Made by a program: the position numbers and the translations under genes
Part shown: piece by piece, positions 43,239 to 54,291 of the stretch
How positions within the stretch are numbered: position 1 is the first letter of the stretch
How the letters are laid out: each line of letters starts with the position of its first letter
Assembly: GCA_963565915.1 (NCBI GenBank)
Contig: OY751489.1
Coordinates: forward strand, 1,116,001 to 1,180,000
Origin: Entoloma clypeatum
Lineage: Eukaryota; Basidiomycota; Agaricomycetes; Agaricales; Entolomataceae
Reading direction: 5' to 3'
Length of the DNA stretch: 64,000 nt
Notes under the pieces: generated by a model
What the model was told of the DNA's origin: nothing
Database searches by the model: none
What the model saw: the letters and a program-made list of their open reading frames with translations, nothing else

Positions 43239-43603
43239 CGAAGGGTGAGAGTGCAAAAGACTGGAAATAGAATGCGTCAGTCACATGTCAAATCGCTGGA
43301 TCTTAGATGAAACAGGGACACAGCAACATGTGTTTTACTCCACTAGGGTCCATCAGACCCCTATTCCACGTTTAACGTCATACACAGAGTTTAACTGGTA
43401 GACACATTCATCGGGGTATTATCGCCCGGATCTGCTAGCTCATCGCGCTACATGATGATGTGGGATTAAACATCCACATAATCATTAATGTTGTATGTAC
43501 AGATCGAAGTGCACTTGATCTATCGTGTTCGCGATGTAGCAGCATCGAGTCTACTAAGACTGCCAGCGACGAGCGCAATGGCGAGTCTCAGGGCTCATAA
43601 CCT
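43239..43603 (-). other. Copia-D leader and primer-binding site
   Basis: Non-coding leader between the 5' LTR and gag. The plus-strand GGGCTCATAACC at 43592-43603, beside the LTR, is the complement of a primer site matching the initiator tRNA-Met anticodon region. Confidence 0.65.
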
Positions 43604-43879
43604 GTTGGAACAGCATACGAACACATCAACACTGGAGGTGATCACAGTGGATGGGTCGACGTGCAGTTCTAGTGTACTCTATGCTACGTGCTACAGATCG
43701 TGTATTCTACGATAGAAGGGGAACCTTACTACTAACCTTGAGAGGTGTTTGCAGGTGGGGGTTACTCGTTAAGAGTGTTATATTGCACAGAGAATAAGAA
43801 CAGTCTTATATACTAGTCTACTTATTTGTACACTATTTGTATGTCATGGGGTTGAGCACATGGCGCGTCTAATGGAAGC
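43604..43879 (-). repeat. Copia-D 5' LTR, interrupted by hAT
   Basis: TGTTGGAACAGCATACG through CTAATGGAAGC. The LTR resumes for 14 bp (ATGGAAGCGGAACT) at 53656-53669 beyond the hAT element, then homology to the 3' LTR stops. Confidence 0.9.
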
Positions 43880-44002
43880 CTAAGGCTCCAACCGTTTAGT
43901 AACCGTATACCCACCAGAGGTCATATATATGGTTACGGTTGGATAAACTGTTTAACTATCTATATATGTATAATAAACAGTATATAAACATGATATATAT
44001 AG

Positions 44003-46932
44003 TTATGTTTTCCTATTTTCTCCATGCTTCCGCCGTAATTCTTTTTGCGGCTCCATGTCAAATAGCCCACTCCGTATCCAAGTCTTAGTGAGGAGAGCCA
44101 TGGTAATAGTCCCCTCCTTCAATGAGCTTCGTAGGTTACCACAGATGTGACGTGATTTGGAGAAAACCCGTTTGATGGCAACACTAGTTGCATGGATCGC
44201 AAGGTAGTCCCTCGCCATTCTTGCAATAACTGGAAACTCAACCGCATGCACCTGACCAGCTTGTTCAGTTACAAAACAAAAACTGATGAAAAACAACGAA
44301 CCTTCCACCACAAAAGCAGATTCAACAATACATCTTCTGCTGATGGTTCACAACCCTGATCTCCTGGCGCTGCCTCAAAGTTGAAATATCGGGTTAATTC
44401 ATCATTGAGAGCTTCACATGGGGTCCACTTCGAAGTTGTTGCAGTCATGGCAACAGCTGGCCATTGGAATGAGCAAGCGCTTGTGAGGAATGAGGGAGTT
44501 TTTGTGACTGGCTTCGAAACTAGTTTAGAAATAGCAGGGACTGGTGGCGGTTCCGGCTGTGTTTTGAGGTAGGACTTCGCAACAAATTTGAATATTACCT
44601 CAGCCTTTCTGATAGCCTCCTGAGCATCACGTTCGTCATCAGATTCACTGGTGGTGGCGAACCAATGACTACGGAGACATGGGTGGAGGACTGTATGATG
44701 ATGGGTTAGCAAAATCGGACAGGGCGAGAAAAAGAAATAACGTACTTGTCCCGATAACATATGAATGGTGTGTTTTCGCTGGACCCGAATACTTTTTAAG
44801 CTTCTCCAGACCGCATTCGGCAGCATTTTTTATGTTGAACGAGGATTCCATGGAGCTTGCAACTGCTTCCAGATGTTTTTCCATCTTGTGGTATAGTGGT
44901 AGGACAAACGAGATGGTCGGAACTTTGCTATTTGACATTTGTAATGTCACCTCCGTAAACGGCTGGAATCGCAGTCAACGATGAATGCTGAACTGCAAAA
45001 GCATCGTGTTTCATACCTCCAAAATATCTGCAATCTTCCCCAACGTCTCCCACTCATCCTCGCTCAACAGAAGTGCATGAAGTCCTGGCGTTTTGAAAAC
45101 CCAATCATCGACCGCCTGCGAATACGAAATATTGAACATCTACAACATAAAGAAACAAAATGGCCCAACCTCTCGGAGGATCTGGGCTCGGCGTATCATT
45201 GCATGAGTGTAGTTCCAGCGTGTGCGAACATCCCTGATGATGGCTAAGGCTTCCCGCCTATCCTTACACTCTGAATTCCTTCTTGAGTACTTCTCAATCG
45301 TGCACTTCCGAAACTTTTGCCGGCGTTGGGGAGTTGAAACAATCTTAATTGTGATTTGACGTAGCTGGCAAGGGATGATGTGAAGTATATCTTGGGAACA
45401 GGCGTAAGCTTACCTTTGCCAATGGACTTGCCATTGCTTTCAGCTTCTCCTCTTCCTCCAGGATGATGTTCTCGTCTTCATCTTCATCCATTTCCTCGGG
45501 AAATTGTTCTTCGTCTAGCTCGGGTTGTTCAGGGTCTGTATCGATGTCAAGATGCAAGGGTTGTTCTTTGTTGAGCGCGTAATAATCAATGTCATCAGGG
45601 TCATCGGCCTCTCCGAGCACAGCAAGAATTGCTTGGATGACAAGGTTGACGACGTGACATACACAGCGAATATGTAAATTTGGTGATTCCGGGATCCCGT
45701 ATTTAGCAAGGCGAATGTGAGCGACGGTCTGGATGATCACATCATTGACAGAGGCATTGTCAGTGGAAACGCTAATGCAGTGCAGATCTCGGTCAGGACC
45801 GGGAACAGCATGTCATGTGAGCCTTTGAAACACTTATCTTGTCGAAGCAACCCATTTTGCATGCACCGTCAACAAACGCCTTCCCACCATACAAACCCTC
45901 GTGTTCTTTGTCTTCTAACGGTTTGAAATCGATTACTTGTTCAATGAGTTCCCAGTCTTCATTGATGAAGGAAGCAACAGTGCATGCAAACATATACACC
46001 ATTTGAGGTGTTGTCCAGGTATCCGTCGCATAGGCGATTTTCGATTTGACTGCCTGAGTGAGAGATCATACGGTAAGCAAGATCGTCATGTTTGAGCAAA
46101 GACTATTCACCGCAAATTCACGAACAACCTTCCCATGCAGCTCATTGAAGATATGTGCCAGTTGATTGCGAACAGTGGTATCTGACGGTAACTCATAGTT
46201 GACCTTGAGGTATTTGAAAAGCATCTGGAGGGTCAGTGCTTCACCGGTTGTCCAAGGTAGGCTTTCATCTAGTATCCATGCTGAGAAAATTTGTAGAAAC
46301 CCTTTATACGTTGTCACGATCGCCGGATTTAATTCGCCTTCCTTCAGGTACGCTTCCATTATCTTGGCGCTTTGGGTCAGATTCAGTCACTCCTTGCTCG
46401 TTGGCTGATTTTTCTCGTCAGCCTCCTTCATTCCTTTACAATCGCTTATGTGCCCAGCAAGATTTTGCATCTTCGGCAGCTTGGGTTCCATATCGAAACT
46501 GATATCTTTTCCACTAACCATCCTTTGGACGCTCCGGGTGCTGTAGCCGCCGTCCGGTAAGCTTAAGCTTTGACAACAGAATGATGTAACACACCATGCA
46601 CAGAAGCGACACTTAAACTCCCATCGTTTATTACCCATCCTGTCCTCTACCGGAGTGGGCTCATGGAAATGCTGCATACTGGCATTGGATGGGCCATGAT
46701 GTGCAGCTTTGGACTGCTCCCTCGCCTCGACATTCCTCAGCGCAGTTCCCCCATCCGACTCGTCCCCGGAATCTATATCTCCAGGATTACCGATCTGGGT
46801 GCCGGTGCTGTGTGATGACACATTTTTCCTGTTAAGCTTCTTTTGGGGTGGCTGGGCTTGAGACTGATCATCCAGATCGCGCTTTCGTTTCTGTTCCTTT
46901 TCTTCTTGCTATCAGGCTCTTTAGCATGTCAG
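44003..46932 (-). pseudogene. hAT transposase, central and C-terminal part
   Basis: In minus-strand order: a BED-like zinc-finger region (RWEFKCRFCAW ... LPKMQNLAGHISDC, about 46440-46620); the RNase H-like core with TDTWTTPQMVYMF and SFINEDWELIEQVIDFKPL (about 45890-46030); VSTDNASVNDVI and RCVCHVVNLVIQ (about 45630-45760); a Glu/Asp-rich insert; TRWNYTHAMI (about 45200); and the C-terminal dimerisation region FPVIARMARDYLAIHATSVA with IKRVFSKSRHICGNLRSSL (about 44100-44240). Several stops and probable short introns divide it, and exon structure cannot be fixed by eye. Confidence 0.85.
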
Positions 46933-47295
46933 TGTTATGCGTAACAAACCGTTCCAAGGTTTGGGCAGAGTATGCAGGAAGTGGAAAGGCAAAGAGCAAT
47001 GTGATTGCTAAATCTAAGGAATGTAGCTATGGTACATGAGGTTTATATAGTACTGACTATGAGCAGTAGTGAATGAGTCAGTAACTGCGGAAGGCAGTGC
47101 ACATGAGTAAGGCGACTGCGGAAGGCTATGCACTAATGAGTAAGCTGACTGCGGAATGAGTCAGACAGCTGCGGAAAGCGAGTCAGCACGGGAGCGAAGT
47201 ATACTAAAGGAAATAAAGTATAATACGATATGTGTAAGCGGGGGCCGATGAGTAAAAGTGAAAAAGTAAGCGTATACGTTCGTTAGTCCGTAACA
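46933..47295 (-). repeat. Gypsy-A copy 3, 3' LTR
   Basis: Plus strand TGTTATGCGTAAC...TTAGTCCGTAACA, followed by the polypurine tract complement and the hairpin at 47312-47329. Confidence 0.92.
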
Positions 47296-47311
47296 TGTTC
47301 CCCTCCTCAAG

Positions 47312-47329
47312 GTCTGTGTCCTCACAGAC
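47312..47329 (-). promoter_or_regulatory. Conserved hairpin before polypurine tract, copy 3
   Basis: Native strand GTCTGTG-AGGA-CACAGAC. Copies 1 and 2 have CTCTGTG-AGGA-CACAGAG, so the outermost C:G pair is a G:C pair here and pairing is kept. Confidence 0.6.
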
Positions 47330-47332
47330 TAC

Positions 47333-47773
47333 CTACTCCCATCCATCGTTGCCATTTGGATCGGCCCAGGCAGGGTCAACTCGGTTACCCCAATCCTTTA
47401 TCAGTTCATCGTTTACCGCCGTGGCAAACTCTAAACCTCGAACGGCGAGGCGAAGGTGTCGATTCTCGACAGCAAGGGTGTTGGTATAGTTTTTGAGGAT
47501 GAGCTTCTCCTCAGCGGTGGGGGCGGTTGGTAAATCGGAGAGGGTATGAAGGCGGATATGCATCTGCTGGTGGAGGATGTCGGCGACGGAGGTTTCGAGC
47601 GCATGGATCTGGTCGCGCATGGAGAGCGCTTCGCCGATGAGGGTGGTGATGGTGGGGTTGATATTGGAAGCATTGGTGGAGGCGGCGGTGATGTTGGACA
47701 TGGCAGAAATGATGTTTGAAAGGTATAAGAAGAACGGTGTGTTGGGCGAGAAGAGTTGGAGCGGGGAACTCAA
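47333..47773 (-). CDS. Gypsy-A copy 3 ORF3 (146 residues)
   Basis: An intact frame between the pol stop (47819) and the hairpin. It aligns with the ORF at 4532 from its second Met (MSNITAAST): ALSMRDQIHALETSVADILH, QQMHIRLHTLSDLPTAPTAE, NYTNTLAVENRHLRLAV and a DGWE end. Substitutions are spread along the protein while motifs and length are kept. The 24 residues before the second Met are hydrophobic-aromatic (FSPNTPFFLYLSNIISAM), but copy 1 lacks them, so the second Met is the likelier start. Function unknown. Confidence 0.7.
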   Translation of the reverse strand: MSSPLQLFSPNTPFFLYLSNIISAMSNITAASTNASNINPTITTLIGEALSMRDQIHALETSVADILHQQMHIRLHTLSDLPTAPTAEEKLILKNYTNTLAVENRHLRLAVRGLEFATAVNDELIKDWGNRVDPAWADPNGNDGWE

Positions 47774-47818
47774 TGTGACAGAAGTCGATGTGGAAAATGG
47801 TTCTCAAAGTTTGTTCTT

Positions 47819-50800
47819 TTATCGTGGACGCGATGGATTTTGCTGATGAAAATCTCGGATCAAGTCTGGAGCGTTCTGAACATTAGTCCGAGGTTCCCAC
47901 ATGTTCTCTTCTGGGCCATACCCTTCCCATTGGACAAGGTATTGGATCTTTCCACGGAATTTCCGAGAGTCCAGGATCGTGGAGACATGGTATTCTTCTC
48001 GTCCTTCGACGATGATCGGATCAGGGGCTGGCTTCTTTTTCTGAATGGCATACTTCGGGGTTTCGTATGGTGATAACAGGGTCTCGTTGAACACAGGGTG
48101 GATCATCTTCCAGGTTTTGGGAAGATCAAGACGGTATGCGCTAGCTCCTTTCTTCTCTAGAACTTTGAACAGTCCGTGTCGGAGGGCGTCAAGTTTCTTT
48201 GAGGGACGATCAGTCCTGATGTTAGTCCCTTCCAGCCACACCTTGTCTCCGTTGCGGTAATTCCGAGACGGGCTTCGTCGTGTGTCAACTGTTTTCTTCA
48301 TCTGATCCTGGGCCTGTTTCAGTGCTGCGTTGGCTTCTTCTCGTGCCTGTTTGAGTTTTTTCAAGAAGTCGTTTGCCGCTGGATTGGTGTCTTCCAACAC
48401 AAGTTCTCCCTTCCAAGGATGCAGACCGTAGTTGAGATAGAATGGTGTGTACTTTGTCACTTGATGTTCTTTGTCATTGTACTGGAATTCTGCGATTGCG
48501 ATCCATTCCGCCCAATCATCTTGTAGATGGTTGACAAAGTTTCGTAAGAACACCTCGGTTTCCTGATGCGATCGTTCGGCTTGTCCATCAGTTTGTGGAT
48601 GGTATGCAGTGGACAGGTTTCTCTTGATTCCCAACATGCGGCAAAGTATCTCCATGAACTTCGTGGCGAACTGTGGTCCTCTGTCGCTAATGATCTTCTT
48701 AGGGATCCCATGAAGCTTCCATATCTGGTCCCGATAGATCTTGGCTAATCCTTCAGCCGATAGTTCCACGGTTGTCGGGATGAGATGAAGCATCTTTGAA
48801 TGTCTGTCCGTGATGACCAGAATTGCGTTCTTCCCATCAGATTCTGGTATTGGTCCCACGACATCAATCCCTATGTCTTCCCATGGTTGACTTGGCGCGG
48901 CGTTAGGGTGTAGAGGGGCGTGTCTCCTTTGGTGGCTGATCTTGTTACAATGACAGGTGCCACAACCTTTCACATACTTCTTTACGTCATGTAGGATGGT
49001 GGGCCACCAGTAGGTGCGAGTGAGGAGTTCATGTGTTCGATATTGTCCTGGATGTCCTGCCACTGGTGCGTCGTGCGCTTCAAACATCAGTTCTTGGCGC
49101 AATTGTGGGTCTGGTGGAACATAGACTCGTTCTCCTGCGTAGGTGATGCCATTTTCCCGCTGGTACCAGTGAGGATTCTTCTTCAGACCCTGGGCTACTT
49201 CTGTCTCCATGCGATTCGAGGCCTTGATGCGTGCGATCCATGGGTTTTCAATGGTTGTGATGTTTCCGATTTTGATGGAATCAGATGTTTCACCCCCTTC
49301 AAAGAATTGTTCCTCCGTGAACATCTCCATTTGTATCACATCTTCTGATTCCAATCGTTTCAAAAATAGCCCTTCCTTGAGCATTTGGTTGCTGTCCTGC
49401 GGCTCGAGTTCCATCTCATACCAGGGTAAACGTGACAGGATGTCTGCTTTCGCATTTGTCTTCCCAGGTACATGTCGCAATTCGAAGTCATAGTCTTGTA
49501 ACTTCATCTTCCAGTGCCTCTGTCGTTGGTTTAGGTCCTGAGGATGCCGGAAATACTCCAGGTTTTTGTGATCGGTTAAGATCTCGAAACGTTCCTTGGC
49601 TTCAAGTAGATAATGTCGCCAGTCCTTCAGTGCCCTTGTCATATATCTCGTAATTCTGTTCGGCCGCGGACATGGTCCGCGACAAGAACACGATAGGATG
49701 CCACTTGTCGTCTTGTTTCTGTGAAAGTACCACTCCAATCGCATAACCCAATGCATCGGTTTCGACCCTGAACTGTCCGTCCGGTTTGGGCAATGCCAAG
49801 ACTGGTGCCGTTGTGATTGCCCGTATGAGACCTTCAAATGCTTCTTGCGCCGCTGGTCCCCACGTGAATGCTGTATTTCCCGTAAGTGTTGTGAGTGGCT
49901 TTGCAATGTTTGAGTATCCTTCAATGAAGCGTCGATAAAAATTGGCAAATCCCAGGAACCTCTGGACTTCCTTTTTTGATGTGGGTACTCGCCAGTTCCG
50001 GATTGTGTCCACCTTTTCAGTTTCCATCTCAACACGTCCTTCTCCAACGACATATCCCAATATGGGGCATTTCGTTACTTCCCAAAGACACTTCTTCTCT
50101 TTTAGGAACAGGTCATTGTCTGACAGAATCTGCAAGATCTCTTCAGTGTTCCGGGCGAGTTCTTCCTTGGTTTTACCAATAACCACTATGTCATCCATGT
50201 AAATCACACAGATGCGCCGACGGATCTGATCCCTAAATAGGCTGGCCATCATCCGAGAGAACGTTCCCAGGGAGTTGCAGAGACCGAAAAACATGACCAA
50301 TGGTTCAAACAATCCTCAGCTGGTCAGGAAGGCGGCTTTCCATTCGTCACCCTTCTTGATCCGCACGTTATTGTATCCCCACATGATGTCCATTTTGTTG
50401 AAGTAGACTGCGTCCTTCAATACATCCAAGAGGTCGCTGATGCGTGGGAGTGGGAATTTGTCCTTAACTGTGAATTTATTGACCGTGCGATAATCCTGTA
50501 CCAATCGTTTGGAACCGTCTTTCTTGTTAATGAAGAAGCAGGGTGATGCATAAGGGGATTTGGATGGTCGGATCTTTCCGGTTGCCAGGCCTTCATCGAT
50601 GAATTCGTCCAGTTCTTCTTGCTCCTTTTGGGTCATAGGATACGTGTTTCCTCCTAGCTCCTTTGGTGCATCCGGTGTAAGTTCGATGCCGTGGTCCCAT
50701 TCTCTTTCCTTTGGGATCTTGTCAAAGTTTTATTTTTCAAAGAGATGGGCAAAACGTTCAACGTATGAGGGTCGTTTGGTTGTGGGAGGTGGTGTGGGAG

Positions 50801-51407
50801 TAACTGCTTCCAATATGGGGTCTCTGGGCTTCCATTTCTGATCCGATTTCTTGGGTGCGTCCTTGTCTCGTACTTCCACCATGCGAACCCGATGTTTGTG
50901 ACCATTAAGGTTAACCCTGAAATCCGAGTGTTTGGTTTGACATGTTGATGGGCACCGGTTGAATGTTACAGCGCCGGTCGTCCAATTGATTGTGGGGTTG
51001 TGGTGTACCAACCAGTCATGTCCCAAAAGCATGTCCATTCTCCCAATGTCCAATACCATTGCTTCCATGGTTTCCTGGTGTGTTCCTAAGTCCAGCTTGA
51101 CTTCAGCAAGTTTTTCTGCTTTCTGTTGTCGGTTCGGCGATCCATCCGCATTTAGGATTGATATGGGCTTTATTCCACGTGTGGGAAGGTTCTGTTCGCG
51201 TACTATTCTGGGATGGATACATGTGCGTTCACATCTGCTATCAACCTCGGGTCGAATGGCCTTTGGTCCTCGTCGTGTTTTGATCTGAGCTTGCAGCTTG
51301 ATCTCTCGTCGTTTCGGAGGTTTATCTCCCTTGACAATCTTAGTTGACGCAACGGCTCGCTTTGCAGGGATAACATAAGTTATATTGTCTGTAGCTGCAC
51401 CAGGCAA
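47819..51407 (-). pseudogene. Gypsy-A copy 3 pol
   Basis: Protease region (51407-50730) reads PEVDSRCERTCIHPRIV, with Arg for the Gly of the DSG active site. RT follows (GKIRPSKSPYASPCFFINKK, LVQDYRTVNKFTVKDKFPL), then TGA at 50316-50318 for the Arg of RGLFEPL, then FFGLCNSLGTFSRMM and IYMDDIVVIGKT with both catalytic Asp. A small deletion near 49640 shifts the frame before RNase H ends. From there to 47819 it is open: H2C2 (HDAPVAGHPGQYRTHEL, GCGTCHCNK), integrase (DVVGPIPESDGKNAILVITD, IISDRGPQFATKF, HPQTDGQAERSHQE) and chromodomain (IQYLVQWEGYGPEENMWEP). It is the best-preserved Gypsy-A pol here. Confidence 0.92.
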
Positions 51408-51448
51408 GCGAGTTCGTTTAATGGATAAGGGTCGCGACTTAGCGTCGT

Positions 51449-51856
51449 TTAATCGGACCCTTCGGGAAAATCCTTCTCATCGGTCTCTATGGTGATGGTT
51501 TCATCATCATCGGTATCTCCATCAGACACCTTCCTAATCTTTCCAGAGTTCTTCTTCGGCTTGCGGCAGTTGCGCGCGATATGTCCTTCTTGGTCGCAGT
51601 TGAAACACTTACGACCATCTTTCTTCTTTGGGGCTTTGCAGTCTTTGGCAAGGTGACCAAAGCGCTGACAGTTGTAGCAACGGGCTACTCCTGCTTTGTC
51701 GATCTCCATGGCTTTGCCTTGACCACCATAAGTGGTGCCCGATCCGGTGCGTGTGTCGCCACCCCCTCGGATGACTAATGCATGTCCCTCCATCTGTCGT
51801 CCCTTGTTCCGGATCTCCTTTGCGTAATCAGTGTACGTCTTGCCATCGCTAGCCAC
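51449..51856 (-). pseudogene. Gypsy-A copy 3 gag, C-terminal part with two zinc knuckles
   Basis: Contains CYNCQRFGHLAKDC and CFNCDQEGHIARNC, two classical CCHC knuckles, then an acidic tail (DGDTDDDETITIETDEKDF). The capsid region present in copy 2 is missing; the preceding sequence jumps directly from the leader ORF. Confidence 0.88.
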
Positions 51857-52410
51857 TGGGTATTTCCTCTGTAGATCTCTAAGGAATCTCTGTTCCTGCG
51901 CGTCTGTTGGTCGCGAGAAGGGGTCAAGTCTCTCGTTTCGTGCCCAACGGTTGTACTCGGTCTGTTGCTCATCGGTGGTGAAGTGGGCATAGATCTGCTG
52001 CTTCGAGTAAGACGTGGTGATGCGGCTCTGGGACGTCTCGACGTGAGCGTCCTAATCAATCTTCTGATAACGGTTGTCTGAACACCGATAAACTCTCTGA
52101 TCTCTGTGATCTGACCTGTCTGAGGTCCTTCTTGAACGCGAAAGCTTTCGAGTTCGTTCTGTCGGGCGTTGTAACGCGTGATCTGGTGTTGCCGAGCAAG
52201 ATGGATGCTCTCTGCTATCTCGCCGTGGGGGCGATGCTCGTCGTTGTCTAGTTCTTCGTCAAGCACCTGCTGTAGGATGCGATGGATCTCCGATTCGATG
52301 TACTGCTGGATGAGTGTAAAATCGATACTGTCTCGAGGACTTAGCTCCTCCTGTCGGGCTTCTGGCGTGCTGAATGGGTTACTGGTGAAGTCTTCAAAGA
52401 AGCGCGACGT
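51857..52410 (-). pseudogene. Gypsy-A copy 3 leader ORF (ORF0)
   Basis: Matches ORF0 of copy 2 (VLDEELDNDEHRPHGEIAES, QHQITRYNARQNELESF, EFIGVQTTVIRRLIRTL). The start codon of copy 2 is ACG here (52408-52410). The end is fused to the gag remnant after EIYRGNTQ. Confidence 0.55.
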
Positions 52411-52470
52411 CTTGACTCGTCTGGTAGTTGCTCTCTTCGCTCTGGGCGAACCTAACGAGATTTAGCAACT

Positions 52471-52840
52471 TGTTATGCGTAACAAACCATTCCAAGGTTC
52501 GGGCAGAGTATGCAGGAAGATGGAAAGGCGAAGAGCAATGTGATTGCTAAATCTAAGGAATGTAGCTATGGTACATGAGGTTTATATAGTGCTGACTATG
52601 AGCGGTAGCGAATGAGTCAGTAACTCCGGAAGGCAGTGCGCATGAGTAAGGCGACTGCGGAAGGCTATGCACTAATGAGTAAGCTGACTGTGGAATGAGT
52701 CAGACAGCTGCGGAAAGCGAGTCAGTGCGGGAGCGAAGTATACTAAAGGAAATAAAGTATAATACGATATGTGTAAGCGGGGGCCGATGAGTAAGAGTAA
52801 AAAGGTAAGTGTATACGTCCGTAGTCGTTAGTCCGTAACA
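52471..52840 (-). repeat. Gypsy-A copy 3, 5' LTR
   Basis: TGTTATGCGTAAC...GTCCGTAACA. The self-priming segment TTGCTAAATCT is at 52544-52554 and its complement at 52458-52468, two bases inside the LTR. Confidence 0.92.
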
Positions 52841-52845
52841 GTCAG

Positions 52846-53509
52846 ATACAATATTCCATCAAGAGCCACTCACGAGCTTGCGACCGTATTCAGTCTCGCA
52901 CAACATTTCCTCCCCATCGCTTCCATATATCGCTTCTGGCGCCTCCCCATTCAACTCATCACTTTTCTTGGGTGGCTTATATGTTTTATCATCCACATCA
53001 CTGTCCTCCACATCACTGCCCTCCGCATCACTACCCGCTGCTCCATGCTCCTTAGCCTTCTTCAAGATCGGGATGGCATCAGATGGTGAATGGACAAAGT
53101 GACTGTGTGCTTCCAGTTCATCAGCGGATAGTAAAAATCCGTTCTCGACTGCGTCCCCATCTGGCTTCGACAGATCCTTTGGAATGGTAACATTCAGACT
53201 AGGGCGAGAATTGGCGTGTGAATCTGTGGTCCAATGGGGTTAGATTCATGTCCGTTTCGGCTTTTATATGTGATGCTGACCTTTTTGCGCTTTAGGCTCG
53301 GTGGTCTTGAAATAGGCATCAATGCCTTGTGCTCGGTCACTTGCACATCGCTTCCGCTTGATGTTGTCCGGAATAATATTAGTGGGGTCAGGGTTGTCCC
53401 GGGTGTGAGGGTGTGCCATGGGGGATTCAATTTTTGAGGAGAAGATTGGTAGATGTGGTTCAACCAACTTTTTTTTGAATGCTTCTTTCGATACTCGTGG
53501 CTTCGACAT
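52846..53509 (-). pseudogene. hAT transposase, N-terminal part
   Basis: ATG at 53509 opens MSKPRVSKEAFKKKLVEPHL and IKRKRCASDRAQGIDAYFKT, a basic N-terminus. After a probable intron an acidic Ser/Asp-rich segment follows (GSDAEGSDVEDSDVDDKTYK). Gypsy-A then interrupts it. The start lies 146 bp inside the right end of the hAT element. Confidence 0.7.
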
Positions 53510-53663
53510 TATTACGTGTTAACAACCGTATAACTATCTAGCTACCGTTTAACTACCGTTTAATGATGTTTTACTGTCCTGCTCTATATGGAAACGGTTA
53601 CAGTTACGGTATAAACCGTGTAATACAGTTATATACACGAAACGGTTGGAGCCTTATGGAAGC

Positions 53664-54188
53664 GGAACTTGGGCGGTAAGGAGCACATACGATACTGGCC
53701 TCCCCAGCCAAGGTGTTACATGTGTGTTAGTTATAGAGTATATAGGTGTATAGGGGAAGGTATATGGGCACCCCAGCAAGGGTATAACATGGTGAAAAGA
53801 GCAAAAATGTATGGGTACTTATGCCCCAAAATTGATCAGGGCACCTATGTAGGCCTATTCTATGGTATAAATAGGTCTCCAAGTGTCGGTAGTACAAGGT
53901 TTGCAATGAGTAGATCAGGTAGGAAAGTGTAGAAGATGATATGTACATCAAAAATACATATTTCACACATAGCATTAGTATCTCATGGTAGATAAATATA
54001 TAGAGACTTGATACATATATACCCATAGCAAAAGACCCCAAAGAGATATGTGGAGTGTGGAAGGTGGAGACATGATTTAGTCCCGAAAACATGTTTGGAA
54101 CACAATGATGATTGTAAACAATGAGGGTTTCTATAAATCAATTATACACCTATGCACGGGTAAACAACCGACACCACACCAACCTCCA
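53664..54188. other. No recognised gene; possible diverged repeat
   Basis: After the last bases of the Copia-D LTR the sequence is AT-rich. GGAGCACATAC (about 53681) and CTCCAAGTGTCGG (about 53878) match motifs at 7140 and 7373. No plausible coding frame. Confidence 0.35.
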
Positions 54189-54228
54189 TGCCGTATGGCG
54201 CATTTTCTCATGCCTGCGCCATACGGCA
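54189..54228. repeat. Perfect 14-bp hairpin at the edge of the host-gene remnant
   Basis: TGCCGTATGGCGCA, a 12-base loop, then TGCGCCATACGGCA. It lies just upstream of where BBC1-like coding sequence begins. It could be a transposon end or footprint. Confidence 0.7.
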
Positions 54229-54291
54229 CGGGTCATACCCTCGTAAGATAGATTGGACAGCGAAAAAAGTGGTGCTGCCCGTCTGGAATAA

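Larger units (their letters stand above)
31653..43879 (-). mobile_element. Copia-D: Ty1/copia element with three later insertions
   Basis: A minus-strand element with 3' LTR at 31653-31944, internal sequence at 31945-36239 and 42006-43603, and 5' LTR at 43604-43879 plus a 14-bp remnant at 53656-53669. Copia-C copy 2 (36240-42005), a solo Gypsy-A LTR (42837-43238) and the hAT element (43880-53655) lie inside it. The alignable LTR parts differ at about five of 279 positions. The outermost bases of the 5' LTR are missing, so the target duplication cannot be checked. Confidence 0.85.
46933..52840 (-). mobile_element. Gypsy-A copy 3: full-length element (5908 bp)
   Basis: LTRs at 46933-47295 (363 bp) and 52471-52840 (370 bp) are flanked by GTCAG at 46928-46932 and 52841-52845. 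It is inserted in the hAT transposase gene. It contains the leader ORF, part of gag with two zinc knuckles, protease, RT, RNase H, integrase, chromodomain and ORF3. The gag N-terminus is deleted. Confidence 0.96.
43880..53655 (-). mobile_element. hAT transposon with nested Gypsy-A (about 3.9 kb without it)
   Basis: Ends are CTAAGGCTCCAACCGTTT and AAACGGTTGGAGCCTT. Perfect 8-bp copies of ATGGAAGC flank it (43872-43879 and 53656-53663), and the uninterrupted target exists at 31922-31929. The motif AAACGG/CCGTTT or close variants recurs many times within 150 bp of each end. It encodes a hAT transposase on the minus strand, split by Gypsy-A copy 3. Confidence 0.92.
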
